A DNA stretch of 64,000 nucleotides from Kordia jejudonensis (GTDB taxonomy: Bacteria > Bacteroidota > Bacteroidia > Flavobacteriales > Flavobacteriaceae), in contig NZ_LBMG01000005.1 in assembly GCF_001005315.1 (NCBI RefSeq), forward strand, positions 112,637 to 176,636. Reading direction: 5' to 3'. The notes beneath the pieces were generated by a model. It made no database searches. It saw only the letters and a list, made by a program, of their open reading frames with translations, and was not told the DNA's origin. How positions within the stretch are numbered: the first letter of the stretch is position 1; each line of letters opens with the position of its first letter. The translations under genes were made by a program, and so were the position numbers. Below, in pieces: positions 1 through 8,501 of this stretch.

Positions 1-399
1 GGTATTTTTTTCGCCAAACCATTTGTAACGGTATTTTGCAATGATGTTATAAACGCCATCACGAAGAAATTTTGGCAGTATTACGAAAATTTGCATCAAA
101 CTCCAAACGCCACCAAATTCTTTCATAATTTTTAAAGCTGCAGTCGATTTGTGATAATAAGCAACGCCAGGTTCGTATAAAATGACGGAATCTAATTTTG
201 AAGCATCAAGTTGTAAGTGTTCTTGTATTGCGATGCCGATTTCTGATTGTAACGATGCAAAACGAAAAACATCCTTTTTGTCTTTTGAAATAATTTTATC
301 CACAAAACCGTTGCAAAGATTGCAAACGCCATCAAATAGTACAATTTTTTTATCTTTTGGTAAGGAATCAATCATTTTAACTTCTTTTTCAGTAATCAT
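1..399 (-). CDS. DCC family thiol-disulfide oxidoreductase-like protein (DUF393), 3' end outside window
   Basis: The minus frame from the ATG at 399 stays open to the window edge (133 codons seen), so the C-terminus is missing. Near residue 20 it reads VLFDGVCNLCNG, the D-x-x-C-x-x-C signature that names the DCC (DUF393) family. A downstream stretch with YYHKSTAALKIM and RYKWFG is also typical of the family. DCC proteins are small and thioredoxin-like, with a presumed redox role and no firmly established substrate. The two cysteines are intact. A G/T-rich low-complexity tract lies just upstream of the start. Family assignment is firm; the physiological role is unknown. Confidence 0.85.
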   Translation of the reverse strand, partial: MITEKEVKMIDSLPKDKKIVLFDGVCNLCNGFVDKIISKDKKDVFRFASLQSEIGIAIQEHLQLDASKLDSVILYEPGVAYYHKSTAALKIMKEFGGVWSLMQIFVILPKFLRDGVYNIIAKYRYKWFGEKNT

Positions 400-463
400 A
401 CAAAGATACGACTTTGTGAAATTTTAAATTGTAAATGAGGAATTTTTTAAATGAACAATATGT

Positions 464-533
464 TGGATTTGGGTTTTGGGTCTTTGGTCTTTGGAATTGG
501 ATTTTGGGTTTTGGGAGTTTGGGTGTTTGGTTT
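464..533 (+). repeat. G/T-rich low-complexity tract with five GGG runs
   Basis: The plus strand consists of repeating TTTGGG/TTTTGGG-like units. GGG runs sit at 471-473, 478-480, 506-508, 513-515 and 521-523. It lies in the short gap between the start of the DCC gene (399, minus) and the end of the M23 gene (592, minus). No coding frame is evident. Confidence 0.75.
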
Positions 534-591
534 GTATATCTTTTGATATTGGTAAATTAGCGAAACTCAATGCTAAAACTTAAATGATTAA

Positions 592-1107
592 CTAATATCC
601 TGACGCTTTTAATTGTTCAATAGGATTCAAGTAAAACATCTTTTTCCAACCTTGTCTGTCGCTATCAATTTTCCAAGGATACGGAATAATGGTTGCAATT
701 GCATAATGTACGTGTGGCGATTTACCTTTTGCATTTCCAGAATTACCAACTGTACCAATTTTTTCATCTCTGCTTACATACGATAGGGAAGAAGTTGTAA
801 TGGTATCCAAATGTGCATAATAGTGTAATTTCCATTTTGGACCTAAAACAACTACTACGTTTCCGCCAATTTCGATCGTTCCAGTATATAACACAATTCC
901 TGCTGTAGAAGTATTGAGTTGTGTTCCTTTCTTAGCAAAAATATCGACACCTTTATGGGTTACTGATTTTCCCCAAGGATAATACCAAAATGATTGTTGA
1001 TTGTAATCTTTTGAAGTTCCTCCTTGAACTGGCATGCTGAAATTCTCAGGAATTAGATATCCTATTGTGATAATTATTAGAATTGTATACCCAATTTTTC
1101 TTTTCAT
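592..1107 (-). CDS. M23 family metallopeptidase, short membrane-anchored or secreted form
   Basis: This 171-residue protein begins with a hydrophobic signal or anchor (about residues 5-19), followed almost directly by a LytM/M23 peptidase domain. The zinc ligands are visible: H51 and D55 in HKGVD, and H134 in HVH (132-134), with H99 in YYAHLD as the usual catalytic histidine. M23 enzymes cleave peptide cross-links in peptidoglycan. No LysM or coiled-coil regulatory domain is attached. The gene lies about 100 bp downstream of mutS2 on the same strand. All expected active-site residues are present, so an active enzyme is likely; its cell-wall target is inferred from the family. Confidence 0.88.
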   Translation of the reverse strand: MKRKIGYTILIIITIGYLIPENFSMPVQGGTSKDYNQQSFWYYPWGKSVTHKGVDIFAKKGTQLNTSTAGIVLYTGTIEIGGNVVVVLGPKWKLHYYAHLDTITTSSLSYVSRDEKIGTVGNSGNAKGKSPHVHYAIATIIPYPWKIDSDRQGWKKMFYLNPIEQLKASGY

Positions 1108-1212
1108 ACATTAGTGAGAACGAAATATGAAATGAAAAAGTATGTTCTTCCTGCAATCAACAACTCAACAAATGAACAACTTAACAAAAGAACAACCCAA
1201 CACCAAACACAC

Positions 1213-3384
1213 CTATTTTTTCGCTTGTACCAATTCCAACTGATCTACAGAAATACTAGTGGTAAACAATCCGTAATTCACTGTTGCTTTGCCTTTTTCC
1301 AAGCTATCAATGGTTCCTACAGCTTTTCCATCATGCATGCGAACGCGATCGCCAACTTTTAAGATCGGTTTAGGCTTTTGCGCTTCTTTTTTGGCTGCTT
1401 TTTTCTTTTCAACTTTCTTTTCTTCACGAATGACAGCCACTTTCTGAATGACTTCTTTTTTCGCTTCTTTCTGTTTTTCTTTCTGTACTTTCTTTTCTTT
1501 TACAGATTGCTTTTTCCGTTTGGAATTTTCCGTTTCTACAATACGTAAAAACTCAGAAATTAACGGACGCTTCTTTTGGTTGTCAAAATAACGATCTGCA
1601 ATTTCGTTAATTTTATTCCCTAAATGAATCATACGCTTGTCATGATCGTACAATTGTTGGTAGCTTTCCAACTTCGATTTCATTTTGGTATTCAACGTTT
1701 CCAAACGATCGTTTTCTTCACGCGCTTTTATTTCTTCCTCACGTAGCGCTTTGGAAGTTTTCTCCATTGCACTTCGTTCTTTCTGTAATTTTGCAATTGT
1801 AGCATCAAAACGAACTTTCCCGCGTTCAATTTTCTTTTTGGCTTTGTTGATTAAACTGTACGGAATTCCATTTTTCTGCGCTACTTCAAACGTAAATGAA
1901 CTTCCTGCTTGTCCTAATGCCAATTGGTAAATAGGTTGTAATGTTTTACGATCAAACATCATATTCGCATTCGTCGCATGCGGCAATTCGTTCGCTAATA
2001 ATTTTAGATTTGAATAGTGTGTGGTAATGATTCCAAATGCTTCACGTTCGTAAAATACTTCTAAGAATGTTTCTGCCAACGCGCCACCTAATTCTGGATC
2101 ACTTCCGGTACCAAATTCATCTATTAAAAATAGTGTTTGATTGTTACATTTCTTTAAGAAATAATTCATCTGTTTTAGACGGTAACTATACGTACTTAAA
2201 TGATTTTCAATTGATTGTCCGTCACCAATATCTGTTAGAATACGTTCAAATAAACACATTTTACTGCGTTCGTGAACAGGAACTAACATTCCGCTTTGCA
2301 ACATTAATTGCAATAAGCCAATGGTTTTCAACGTGATACTTTTTCCACCAGCATTTGGTCCAGAAATAACAATGATTCTGTTGTCCTGACTGAGTTCAAT
2401 AGTTTGCGGATAGGTTTTTTCGTTTCGTTCTTTGTTGGTTAAATAGAGTAGTGGATGATATGCATCTTTTAGGAATAGTTCGCGATTTTCTGAGATTTCA
2501 GGCAAAATGGCATTCATAGAATCCGCATATTTTGCTTTTGCGTAACTCACATCTAAATCACTCAAAAAATGTTGGTATTCTTCCAAAAGTGGAGCAAATG
2601 GACGTACAAAATCTGTCAGTTCTTTTAAAATACGCGTCACTTCTTCTTTTTCTTCGTATTCTAAGTTTGACAATTCTCGTGAGTATCGCAGTGTAATTTC
2701 GGGTTCGATATATACAATACTTCCTGTTTTAGAATTGCCCATAATTGCACCTTTCACTTTACGACGATGCATGGCTTTTACCGCTAAAACTCTACGATTG
2801 TCCACAACCGTTTCACGAATTTCATCTAAGTAATCTGCTTGATTGTATCTGCTTAACGCGGAAGAGAAACTTTGATTTATTTTCCCCCGAATGCTTAAAA
2901 TTCCACGTCGAATTCGTGCCAATTCTGGCGAAGCAGTATCTTTTACTTCTCCAAAACGATTGATTACATTGTCAATTTCAGTAATGAGTACTTTTGTAAA
3001 TTCAATTTGCTCCGAACGCGATTGCAACGTTGGATAGTATTCTTTAAATTTCTTGAAAAACTTAATTAGTAGATTCGTAGCACTTGAAATTGCTGAAATT
3101 TTTCGAAAACCTATGATTTCTAAAAAACTATTCTCAATAGCTAAGAGTTTAATTTCTAGTGAAATACCTTCAAAACCATGATTAGGAATCACGTTTTCGT
3201 TTTCAAAAGACGCTAAATATTCATTGACATATGCCAAATGCGTACGCAATATTTCCTTATCCTTAAAAGGTTCTGTATTGTTAATTTTTTGCTTTCCGTA
3301 AGTCGTAACAGCATGTTCTGAAACTTGTTGTAAAACCGTTTCAAATTCTAAGTCGTCTAATGTTTTGGAATGTATTTTAATCAT
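1213..3384 (-). CDS. mutS2: MutS2-type DNA-binding ATPase lacking the Smr domain
   Basis: A 723-residue MutS-family ATPase. The core and clamp region (about 1-300) precedes a classic MutS ATPase with Walker A GPNAGGKS (342-349), Walker B LIDE (D422, E423) and the following TGSDPELGG. After that comes a long K/E-rich coiled-coil stretch and a short beta-rich KOW-like end (about 676-720). MutS2 proteins suppress recombination or rescue stalled ribosomes in other bacteria. Most carry a C-terminal Smr nuclease domain, but here the protein stops after the KOW-like segment. A TACCTTTG promoter element lies about 55 bp upstream. The family is certain; which MutS2 role applies without Smr is not. Confidence 0.9.
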   Translation of the reverse strand: MIKIHSKTLDDLEFETVLQQVSEHAVTTYGKQKINNTEPFKDKEILRTHLAYVNEYLASFENENVIPNHGFEGISLEIKLLAIENSFLEIIGFRKISAISSATNLLIKFFKKFKEYYPTLQSRSEQIEFTKVLITEIDNVINRFGEVKDTASPELARIRRGILSIRGKINQSFSSALSRYNQADYLDEIRETVVDNRRVLAVKAMHRRKVKGAIMGNSKTGSIVYIEPEITLRYSRELSNLEYEEKEEVTRILKELTDFVRPFAPLLEEYQHFLSDLDVSYAKAKYADSMNAILPEISENRELFLKDAYHPLLYLTNKERNEKTYPQTIELSQDNRIIVISGPNAGGKSITLKTIGLLQLMLQSGMLVPVHERSKMCLFERILTDIGDGQSIENHLSTYSYRLKQMNYFLKKCNNQTLFLIDEFGTGSDPELGGALAETFLEVFYEREAFGIITTHYSNLKLLANELPHATNANMMFDRKTLQPIYQLALGQAGSSFTFEVAQKNGIPYSLINKAKKKIERGKVRFDATIAKLQKERSAMEKTSKALREEEIKAREENDRLETLNTKMKSKLESYQQLYDHDKRMIHLGNKINEIADRYFDNQKKRPLISEFLRIVETENSKRKKQSVKEKKVQKEKQKEAKKEVIQKVAVIREEKKVEKKKAAKKEAQKPKPILKVGDRVRMHDGKAVGTIDSLEKGKATVNYGLFTTSISVDQLELVQAKK

Positions 3385-3438
3385 TGTAAATTTGAGCTAA
3401 TTTAAATCTCTGCAATAGCGCGGATTTTTAGCCGATTG

Positions 3439-3446
3439 CAAAGGTA
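3439..3446 (-). promoter_or_regulatory. Bacteroidota-type -7 element for mutS2
   Basis: The minus strand reads TACCTTTG, a perfect match to the flavobacterial TAnnTTTG -7 consensus. It lies 55 nt before the mutS2 start. The -33 TTG is only approximate. Confidence 0.55.
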
Positions 3447-3479
3447 CTTATTTATCTATTGATTTTGAAATAGAATTCT

Positions 3480-4145
3480 ATGAACATAAAAATTGAAGAA
3501 AGCTGGAAATTTCACTTACAAGATGAGTTTGAAAAGCCATATTTTAAAGAGTTAATCAATTTTGTAAAATCTGAATACAGTAATCATACGTGTTTCCCTA
3601 AAGGAAAAGATATTTTTGCTGCATTTGATCATTGTCCGTTTCATCGGTTAAAAGTGGTTATTATTGGTCAAGATCCGTATCATGGTGTTGGACAAGCTAA
3701 TGGTTTGTGTTTTTCTGTAAATGATGGTGTTCCACATCCGCCATCGTTACAAAATATTTTTAAAGAGATTAAACGTGATATTGCCATTAATCCGCCAATA
3801 AGTGGAAATTTAGAACGCTGGGCAAAACAAGGTGTTTTGTTATTAAACGCAACTTTAACGGTTCGGGCACATGAAGCGGGAAGTCATCAACGAAAAGGTT
3901 GGGAAACGTTTACAGATGCAGTGATTAAAACAATTTCTGATAAAAAAGAAAACGTAGTGTTTTTACTTTGGGGCGGTTATGCAAAGAAAAAAGGAGCAAA
4001 GGTCGATACGAGTAAACATTATGTGTTGACTTCTGGTCATCCGTCTCCATTGAGTGCCAATAGAGGTTTTTGGTTTGATAACAAGCATTTTAGCCGTTGT
4101 AACGATTATTTGGTAAGTAAACGTATTGAAGGTATTCGCTGGTAA
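3480..4145 (+). CDS. ung: uracil-DNA glycosylase (family 1)
   Basis: This 221-residue protein has the full family-1 UDG signature: GQDPYHG at 63-69 (D65 is the water-activating Asp) and HPSPLSA at 187-193 (catalytic His, DNA minor-groove loop). It also has the VLLLNATLTV segment that forms the uracil pocket. It removes uracil from DNA to start base-excision repair in the cytoplasm. Length and motif spacing are normal. It is transcribed divergently from mutS2, so the 95-bp gap carries promoters in both directions. The start is the ATG at 3480. The assignment is secure. Confidence 0.97.
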   Translation: MNIKIEESWKFHLQDEFEKPYFKELINFVKSEYSNHTCFPKGKDIFAAFDHCPFHRLKVVIIGQDPYHGVGQANGLCFSVNDGVPHPPSLQNIFKEIKRDIAINPPISGNLERWAKQGVLLLNATLTVRAHEAGSHQRKGWETFTDAVIKTISDKKENVVFLLWGGYAKKKGAKVDTSKHYVLTSGHPSPLSANRGFWFDNKHFSRCNDYLVSKRIEGIRW

Positions 4146-4165
4146 TTTCAGTACTTTTTGATTTT

Positions 4166-4540
4166 TTAGTCAGGAAGTAATCCCCAAATAGCTTCTGTTA
4201 GTACATATTTGCGACTAGATGTTTTTGACGATTGTCCATTTTTGTTTACTACAACTGGCAAATCAAACTTTTCAATAATGACACCTGTGACAATTACGGT
4301 TTTTCCATTATCGCCTTCAGCATTGTACTGAGCTGGCCAACTTTCTAATTTGTCAATCCATATAGAAGCGTTGTCATTGGTAATTACAAGTGCACCAAAT
4401 TTTGTATTGGCTGCAGTTCCTTCTACAGTAATTCTTTTCCCAAGTAATTTACTGAAATCTCTATCACTTGAAATATCTGTTTCAAGACTTGTAGAACAAG
4501 AAGTAAGAAGAACTAATAATACGATGAGTAGCTTTTTCAT
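4166..4540 (-). CDS. small lipoprotein with OB-fold-like body
   Basis: A 124-residue protein that begins with a lipoprotein signal ending in LTSC (C15). The mature part is beta-rich, with a phrase (GKRITVEGTAANTKFGALV) that looks like the tRNA_anti/OB-type lipoproteins of Bacteroidota. Ligand and role are unknown. It is convergent with ung, with only 20 bp between the two stop codons. The lipoprotein call is good; the OB fold is an inference from the strand pattern. Confidence 0.7.
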   Translation of the reverse strand: MKKLLIVLLVLLTSCSTSLETDISSDRDFSKLLGKRITVEGTAANTKFGALVITNDNASIWIDKLESWPAQYNAEGDNGKTVIVTGVIIEKFDLPVVVNKNGQSSKTSSRKYVLTEAIWGLLPD

Positions 4541-4683
4541 TGTTTATAAAGTAGTTAGTTTGGCTATTGAATAAACTAAGATAGCTTTTTATAATCTTTT
4601 ACACAACTTATGGCGAGTGAATTCGTTTTTTATTTCGGTCTAATATGTTTATTATTAGCTTTTTAAGGTAAATTTATAGCACT

Positions 4684-4714
4684 AAAAAAGGTTGCAACAA
4701 TAACTGTTGCAACC
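4684..4714 (-). terminator. intrinsic terminator of the small lipoprotein gene
   Basis: Perfect 9-bp arms GGTTGCAAC/GTTGCAACC (4690-4698 and 4706-4714) with a 7-nt loop. On the minus strand they are followed by TTTTTT. The hairpin lies 30 bp beyond the stop of the gene at 4744-4902. Confidence 0.85.
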
Positions 4715-4743
4715 TGAAAGTATATATAATTGGATAGTTTTTC

Positions 4744-4902
4744 TTAGTAAACTTCTACACAAGAAGTGTCTTCAGCGGTCATGATGTAATTTTCTTTTGC
4801 ATCGTCTGCGTCTGCGAAATTAACACCTTTACCCATACAGTTAGATCCACATGATGCTAATAATAATCCTGCTGCTGCGATAAGTAATAATGATTTTTTC
4901 AT
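4744..4902 (-). CDS. 52-residue cysteine-containing lipoprotein
   Basis: A small gene that is easy to overlook. It encodes 52 residues starting MKKSLLLIAAAG, with a textbook lipobox LLASCGS (C18). The mature peptide is about 35 residues, acidic in the middle, with two further cysteines (C22 and C48) that could form a disulfide. It has its own TACATTTG promoter element about 90 bp upstream and its own strong terminator downstream, which supports a real monocistronic gene. I do not recognise a family; the function is unknown. Confidence 0.75.
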   Translation of the reverse strand: MKKSLLLIAAAGLLLASCGSNCMGKGVNFADADDAKENYIMTAEDTSCVEVY

Positions 4903-4990
4903 AATGATAGTAGTTGTAATGTTAATAATCTGATAAATTGGTTTGTTTTAAGCCTGAAAGCAATATTTTGCCCTTATTACTTTCTGATAA

Positions 4991-4998
4991 CAAATGTA
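4991..4998 (-). promoter_or_regulatory. -7 element for the small lipoprotein gene
   Basis: The minus strand reads TACATTTG, matching TAnnTTTG exactly, with TTT at the -33 spacing. The implied leader before the start at 4902 is about 80-90 nt. Confidence 0.5.
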
Positions 4999-5211
4999 TA
5001 GTGTCGACCGTTAATCGAAACATTTAATCGTTTAGCTGTTTAAATTCTCGATAAATTACACAAAAACGCTCTTTTTTGACTATTCGCAGAGGGAAAATAA
5101 CCATTCGTCGACACTTTCCCTCTTTTAAAAAGGGGAAAAAGCCCCTAAGAAAACAGGTAAATGTACGTGTGTATTTTTTGTAGCTAATTTGGTTTTTACG
5201 ATATATCGCAT

Positions 5212-5242
5212 AAAAAAAGCGAACTTTTCAGCTCGCTTTTTT
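5212..5242 (-). terminator. terminator of the SUI1/phosphorylase operon
   Basis: AAAAAAGCGA (5213-5222) pairs with TCGCTTTTTT (5233-5242). It lies just past the last gene of the minus-strand operon, whose stop is at 5245, and gives a T-run on the minus strand. Confidence 0.8.
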
Positions 5243-5244
5243 AC

Positions 5245-6099
5245 TTATAGTATTTTGTGTGTCAGATCATTATAGTCCCATTTTTCAGGAATTATATCTA
5301 GACTGAGTAGTTTGTCTTGTACATTGGCAATGGTTTCTTCATCAATGATTTCTTGACTCCATTCGGTTAACGACAACCATTTTTGCACATCATCTAGTTG
5401 TTGTTCGTAGCGCACGGCAATCTGTTCGTCGATGTTTGGAATTTGTTTAAAATCACGTGTCATAGTATTTATAATACGTAATATTGCTTTCACAGTTGCT
5501 TCATCTTCTTGCAATAATTCATTTCGAACTGCAATGACAAAACACGGCCACGGTGTTGGACAATCGTCAATTCTTCTGAAAATTCCTTGATCTACTAATG
5601 GTTTTGTCGTGAAATGTTCCCACATGAAGTAATCGCCTTTTCCTTTGTTTAAACCATTAATAGCTCCTTCTAAATTGTTAATGACTTCAAATCCAAGCGT
5701 GTCTGTGTCCCAATTGTTATTTTCAGCATTTATATACGCCATTAAATGTGAACCAGAACCGTAACGACTGATGGCAGCATTTGTACCTTCTAAATCGTCT
5801 ATGGTTTCATATTTTGAATCGGCTGCAACGTGAATTCCCCAAATTAATGGCGATTGCACAAACGTTTGTACAATTTTGGAAGGATTTCCATCAATAATAT
5901 CTTTGATGATTCCTTCGGTAAGAATCACCGCAATATCAATTTTTTCATTTCGAAGTGCTTTGCACATAGCGCCAGTTCCACCTGGATAATCTTTCCAGCG
6001 CAAGCTGATTCCTTCTTTTTCGTAGGCACGTTCTTTTAGTGTTAGATACCAAGCGAGGTTAAAGTGCTCAGGTACGCCACCGATATTTATTTTTTTCAT
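5245..6099 (-). CDS. SsuA/THI5-like solute-binding fold protein without signal peptide
   Basis: A 284-residue type-2 periplasmic-binding-protein fold. Visible are the N-terminal strand with GGVPEHFNLAW, the SLRWKDYPGGTGAM ligand-loop region, the KIDIAVILTEG segment and a C-terminal helical lobe. These resemble SsuA/NMT1-type binding proteins. It has no signal peptide, lipobox or neighbouring ABC permease/ATPase, so a classical transport role is doubtful; it may be a cytoplasmic sensor or enzyme with this fold. Its start overlaps the end of the nucleoside phosphorylase gene by 4 nt, so it is the last gene of a four-gene operon. The substrate is unknown. Confidence 0.7.
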   Translation of the reverse strand: MKKINIGGVPEHFNLAWYLTLKERAYEKEGISLRWKDYPGGTGAMCKALRNEKIDIAVILTEGIIKDIIDGNPSKIVQTFVQSPLIWGIHVAADSKYETIDDLEGTNAAISRYGSGSHLMAYINAENNNWDTDTLGFEVINNLEGAINGLNKGKGDYFMWEHFTTKPLVDQGIFRRIDDCPTPWPCFVIAVRNELLQEDEATVKAILRIINTMTRDFKQIPNIDEQIAVRYEQQLDDVQKWLSLTEWSQEIIDEETIANVQDKLLSLDIIPEKWDYNDLTHKIL

Positions 6100-6983
6100 T
6101 TGAGGCTTTTGTGTGATACTAATTTTTCTAAAGTATATTGAATTAATTGATCTACCGTTTGTTTTGGTGTGTTACTGAATTGTCCTAAAGGTCTGTTTGC
6201 AATGATGGCATTCATCGAAATAGCGCGATGTCCTAATAAACTTGCCAAACCATAAATACCAGCGGTTTCCATTTCTAAGTTGGTCAATTTTTTTCCTTCG
6301 TAATTAAAAGAAGCTAATTTGTCATTCAAATCTTCATCTTGCACATTTAAGCGTATTTTACGACTTTGCGGCCCGTAAAATCCAACATTTGTCGCTGTAA
6401 ATCCTAAAACGGTTTTATCAGACGCAATTTGATCAACTAAATCTTTGTCAGCCTTTACCACATATGGCATTGATTTTTTTACAAACCAATCAGCATGTTT
6501 TACAAAAGCTTCGGCAATTGCTGTATGTTGTACATGTTCACTGTCGTAAAAGTGGAGTAGACTGTCAAATCCGACCGCATATTCACTGATTAAAAAGCTG
6601 TCCGTCGGAATATTTTCTTGAATAGAACCAGATGTTCCAATCCGAATAATATCTAACTGTTGGTGTGTGTTTTTTACTTGTCGCGTGTTGAAATCAACAT
6701 TCACTAGCGCATCCAATTCATTGAATACAATATCTATATTATCAGTGCCAATTCCTGTAGAAATTACCGTGATCCGTTTTCCTTTGTAGGTTCCTGTGTG
6801 TGTGACAAATTCACGTTTTCCTTTTTGAACTTCGATCGTATCAAAGTATTTACTAACGGAAGAAACCCTGTCAGGATCGCCTACTGTAATGATCGTTGTA
6901 GCAATATCTTCTGGAAGAATATTTAAGTGATAGATACTTCCATCAGGATTTAAAATTAACTCTGATTCGCCTATTCTATTCAT
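6096..6983 (-). CDS. nucleoside phosphorylase (uridine phosphorylase-like)
   Basis: A 295-residue PNP/UDP-family enzyme. Features are TVGDPDRV (about 33-40, phosphate-binding glycine/Arg region), STGIGTDNIDIVFNELDAL, IRIGTSGSIQ, and NLEMETAGIYGLA near residue 240 (the ribose-binding MET motif). It reversibly phosphorolyses nucleosides to base and ribose-1-phosphate. The closest character is uridine phosphorylase, but purine specificity cannot be excluded by eye. It overlaps the gene before it by 8 nt and the gene after it by 4 nt, so the products are probably made together. Confidence 0.85.
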   Translation of the reverse strand: MNRIGESELILNPDGSIYHLNILPEDIATTIITVGDPDRVSSVSKYFDTIEVQKGKREFVTHTGTYKGKRITVISTGIGTDNIDIVFNELDALVNVDFNTRQVKNTHQQLDIIRIGTSGSIQENIPTDSFLISEYAVGFDSLLHFYDSEHVQHTAIAEAFVKHADWFVKKSMPYVVKADKDLVDQIASDKTVLGFTATNVGFYGPQSRKIRLNVQDEDLNDKLASFNYEGKKLTNLEMETAGIYGLASLLGHRAISMNAIIANRPLGQFSNTPKQTVDQLIQYTLEKLVSHKSLK

Positions 6984-7905
6984 GTTTTGTCAATATTTGT
7001 AGTGAAGGATGATAGCAAAATTCATATTTTTTGCAACCACCAAAAGTAGTGCCATCGGAAACTTCTTCATAAAAACTTCGGATACTTTCCAATGCTAAAT
7101 GTCCTTTTCTGTTTAAGACGAGTTGTTCGTTTTGTGTTTCAAAAAAGATGGCTAATTTGTCTATTATTTTTTTTATTTGTAAATCGCCAAAACCATAGAA
7201 TCCTTGGTATTGCAACGCATATCCAGTAAGATGATGAACGTCGTTTACTTTTTCTTTGTGAATGATATTTAAAATATTAGTTTCCAGTCTGCTCAATCCA
7301 TTTGTGATGTCTGGAAAACGTTTCAAATGCGCACTTATACAATTAGAAAGGTATGGAAACGAAGACGAATCCGTTACAAATTCTTTAAAATAGGTGTGAT
7401 CGTCAGCACAATACAAACGCCATAACTCATTCGCTAACATGATATCGTCATTTGTGAGCAAAATTTTGTCGTCGTAATGTTGTTGTAATTGTTTGTCTGT
7501 TAATTCTCCCAATCCTTTTAAATTGGCTTCGTGTTCAATCCAGCCGCTACAGACTAAATATATTGGAGTGTCTAACTTTTGTTTTTTTAGATGACTTAAT
7601 GCTGCCATCATGTTGATGTGACAAAACAAATCGTATTCAAACCATAATACAATAGATGTATACGTGTTGTATGCTGTTTCTAGTAAAGGCGTTAGAAATG
7701 AATCTACATAGGTTTTTTCCGTTGCACTAAATTTTTCCAAGTAGGAGACACGCGCAGTTTTAAATTCTTCCGAATCTAAATGAAATACCGTTTTTCCTTC
7801 GCATAGCATTTCGCGCCAAACCAACTGATCGTCGTTAATTCCTAAGGTGTGCAATCGTGATACTAAACTATCGCCATTTACTATATGTAGTATTTTATCC
7901 TCCAT
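6976..7905 (-). CDS. DUF1835 domain protein
   Basis: A 309-residue protein beginning with HIVNGDSLVSRL, the typical N-terminus of DUF1835 proteins. An acidic WFEYDLFCHINMMAALSHL region near residue 90 is also typical. The C-terminal half is helical and could be winged-helix-like. No enzymatic activity is established for the family. It is placed directly after the SUI1-family gene with no gap and overlaps the phosphorylase gene by 8 nt, so it is translationally coupled to a nucleoside salvage enzyme. The family call is good; the function is unknown. Confidence 0.75.
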   Translation of the reverse strand: MEDKILHIVNGDSLVSRLHTLGINDDQLVWREMLCEGKTVFHLDSEEFKTARVSYLEKFSATEKTYVDSFLTPLLETAYNTYTSIVLWFEYDLFCHINMMAALSHLKKQKLDTPIYLVCSGWIEHEANLKGLGELTDKQLQQHYDDKILLTNDDIMLANELWRLYCADDHTYFKEFVTDSSSFPYLSNCISAHLKRFPDITNGLSRLETNILNIIHKEKVNDVHHLTGYALQYQGFYGFGDLQIKKIIDKLAIFFETQNEQLVLNRKGHLALESIRSFYEEVSDGTTFGGCKKYEFCYHPSLQILTKHE

Positions 7906-8256
7906 TTATCCTCCAACACGTTTTACATTGTATCCTTCTTTTTGCAGTATTTGAATGATTTTATCACGATAGTTTCCTTGAATGATGATTTCATTGTCTT
8001 TTACGCTTCCACCAACGCCACATTTTACTTTTAAGAGTTTTGCTAATGCTTTTAAGTCATCTTCTAACCCTACAAAACCTCTGACAACCGTTACAATTTT
8101 TCCGCCACGACCTTTGTTACTAAAGTGTGCTTCTAGTTGTTGTTTTTTTGGCGCGAGTGTTTCTTCAATAGTGTCATTTTCGAGTTCAAAATCATCATTA
8201 GTAGAAAATACAAATCCTCCTAAATCTTCTAAACTATTCATTTTTTTCTTTCCCAT
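7906..8256 (-). CDS. SUI1/eIF1-family translation factor (YciH type)
   Basis: A 116-residue protein with a disordered acidic N-terminus and a C-terminal SUI1 domain. Hallmarks are the basic GRGGKIVTVVRG loop, LKVKCGVGGSVKDNEI, and a final IIQILQKEGYNVKRVGG. In bacteria these YciH-type proteins are thought to influence start-codon selection on the 30S subunit. It is the first gene of the four-gene minus-strand operon. Length and conserved glycines are normal. The family is secure; its cellular importance in bacteria is less clear. Confidence 0.9.
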   Translation of the reverse strand: MGKKKMNSLEDLGGFVFSTNDDFELENDTIEETLAPKKQQLEAHFSNKGRGGKIVTVVRGFVGLEDDLKALAKLLKVKCGVGGSVKDNEIIIQGNYRDKIIQILQKEGYNVKRVGG

Positions 8257-8344
8257 GTATGCAAATACTTGTAGTTCGTTTGTAATATTAAATATACATA
8301 ATTAGTAAATAGGGGAGCTTATATTTATGCGTTAAAACAAGTAA

Positions 8345-8478
8345 GAGATTGTCTGAAAAATTATAATAATGCCTTTCCGAATCTGTTTCAGATGCTCATT
8401 GAACTGATTTTCAATTGTTATGAGAAACCAAATCAAGTTTGACTTGACGTACATTTAATTTTTCAGAAACCTCTTTTT
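8345..8478 (+). repeat. intergenic repeat family 2, copy A
   Basis: It starts AGAGATTGTCTGAAAAATTA and ends TAATTTTTCAGAAACCTCTTT, nearly an inverted repeat at the two ends. The interior shares GATTTTCAATT-TGAGAAACCAAATCA and a CTTGACG segment with the copy at 43184-43343. It fills the gap between the SUI1-family gene and the 2OG oxygenase gene. Confidence 0.75.
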
Positions 8479-8501
8479 GTGTTATTTCAGGATCTTTCTT
8501 T

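Larger units (their letters stand above)
4903..5244. other. 342-bp intergenic region
   Basis: It contains the promoter element of the small lipoprotein gene (4991-4998) and, at its right end, the terminator of the downstream minus-strand operon (5212-5242). I see no coding frame or further repeat in the rest. Confidence 0.6.
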
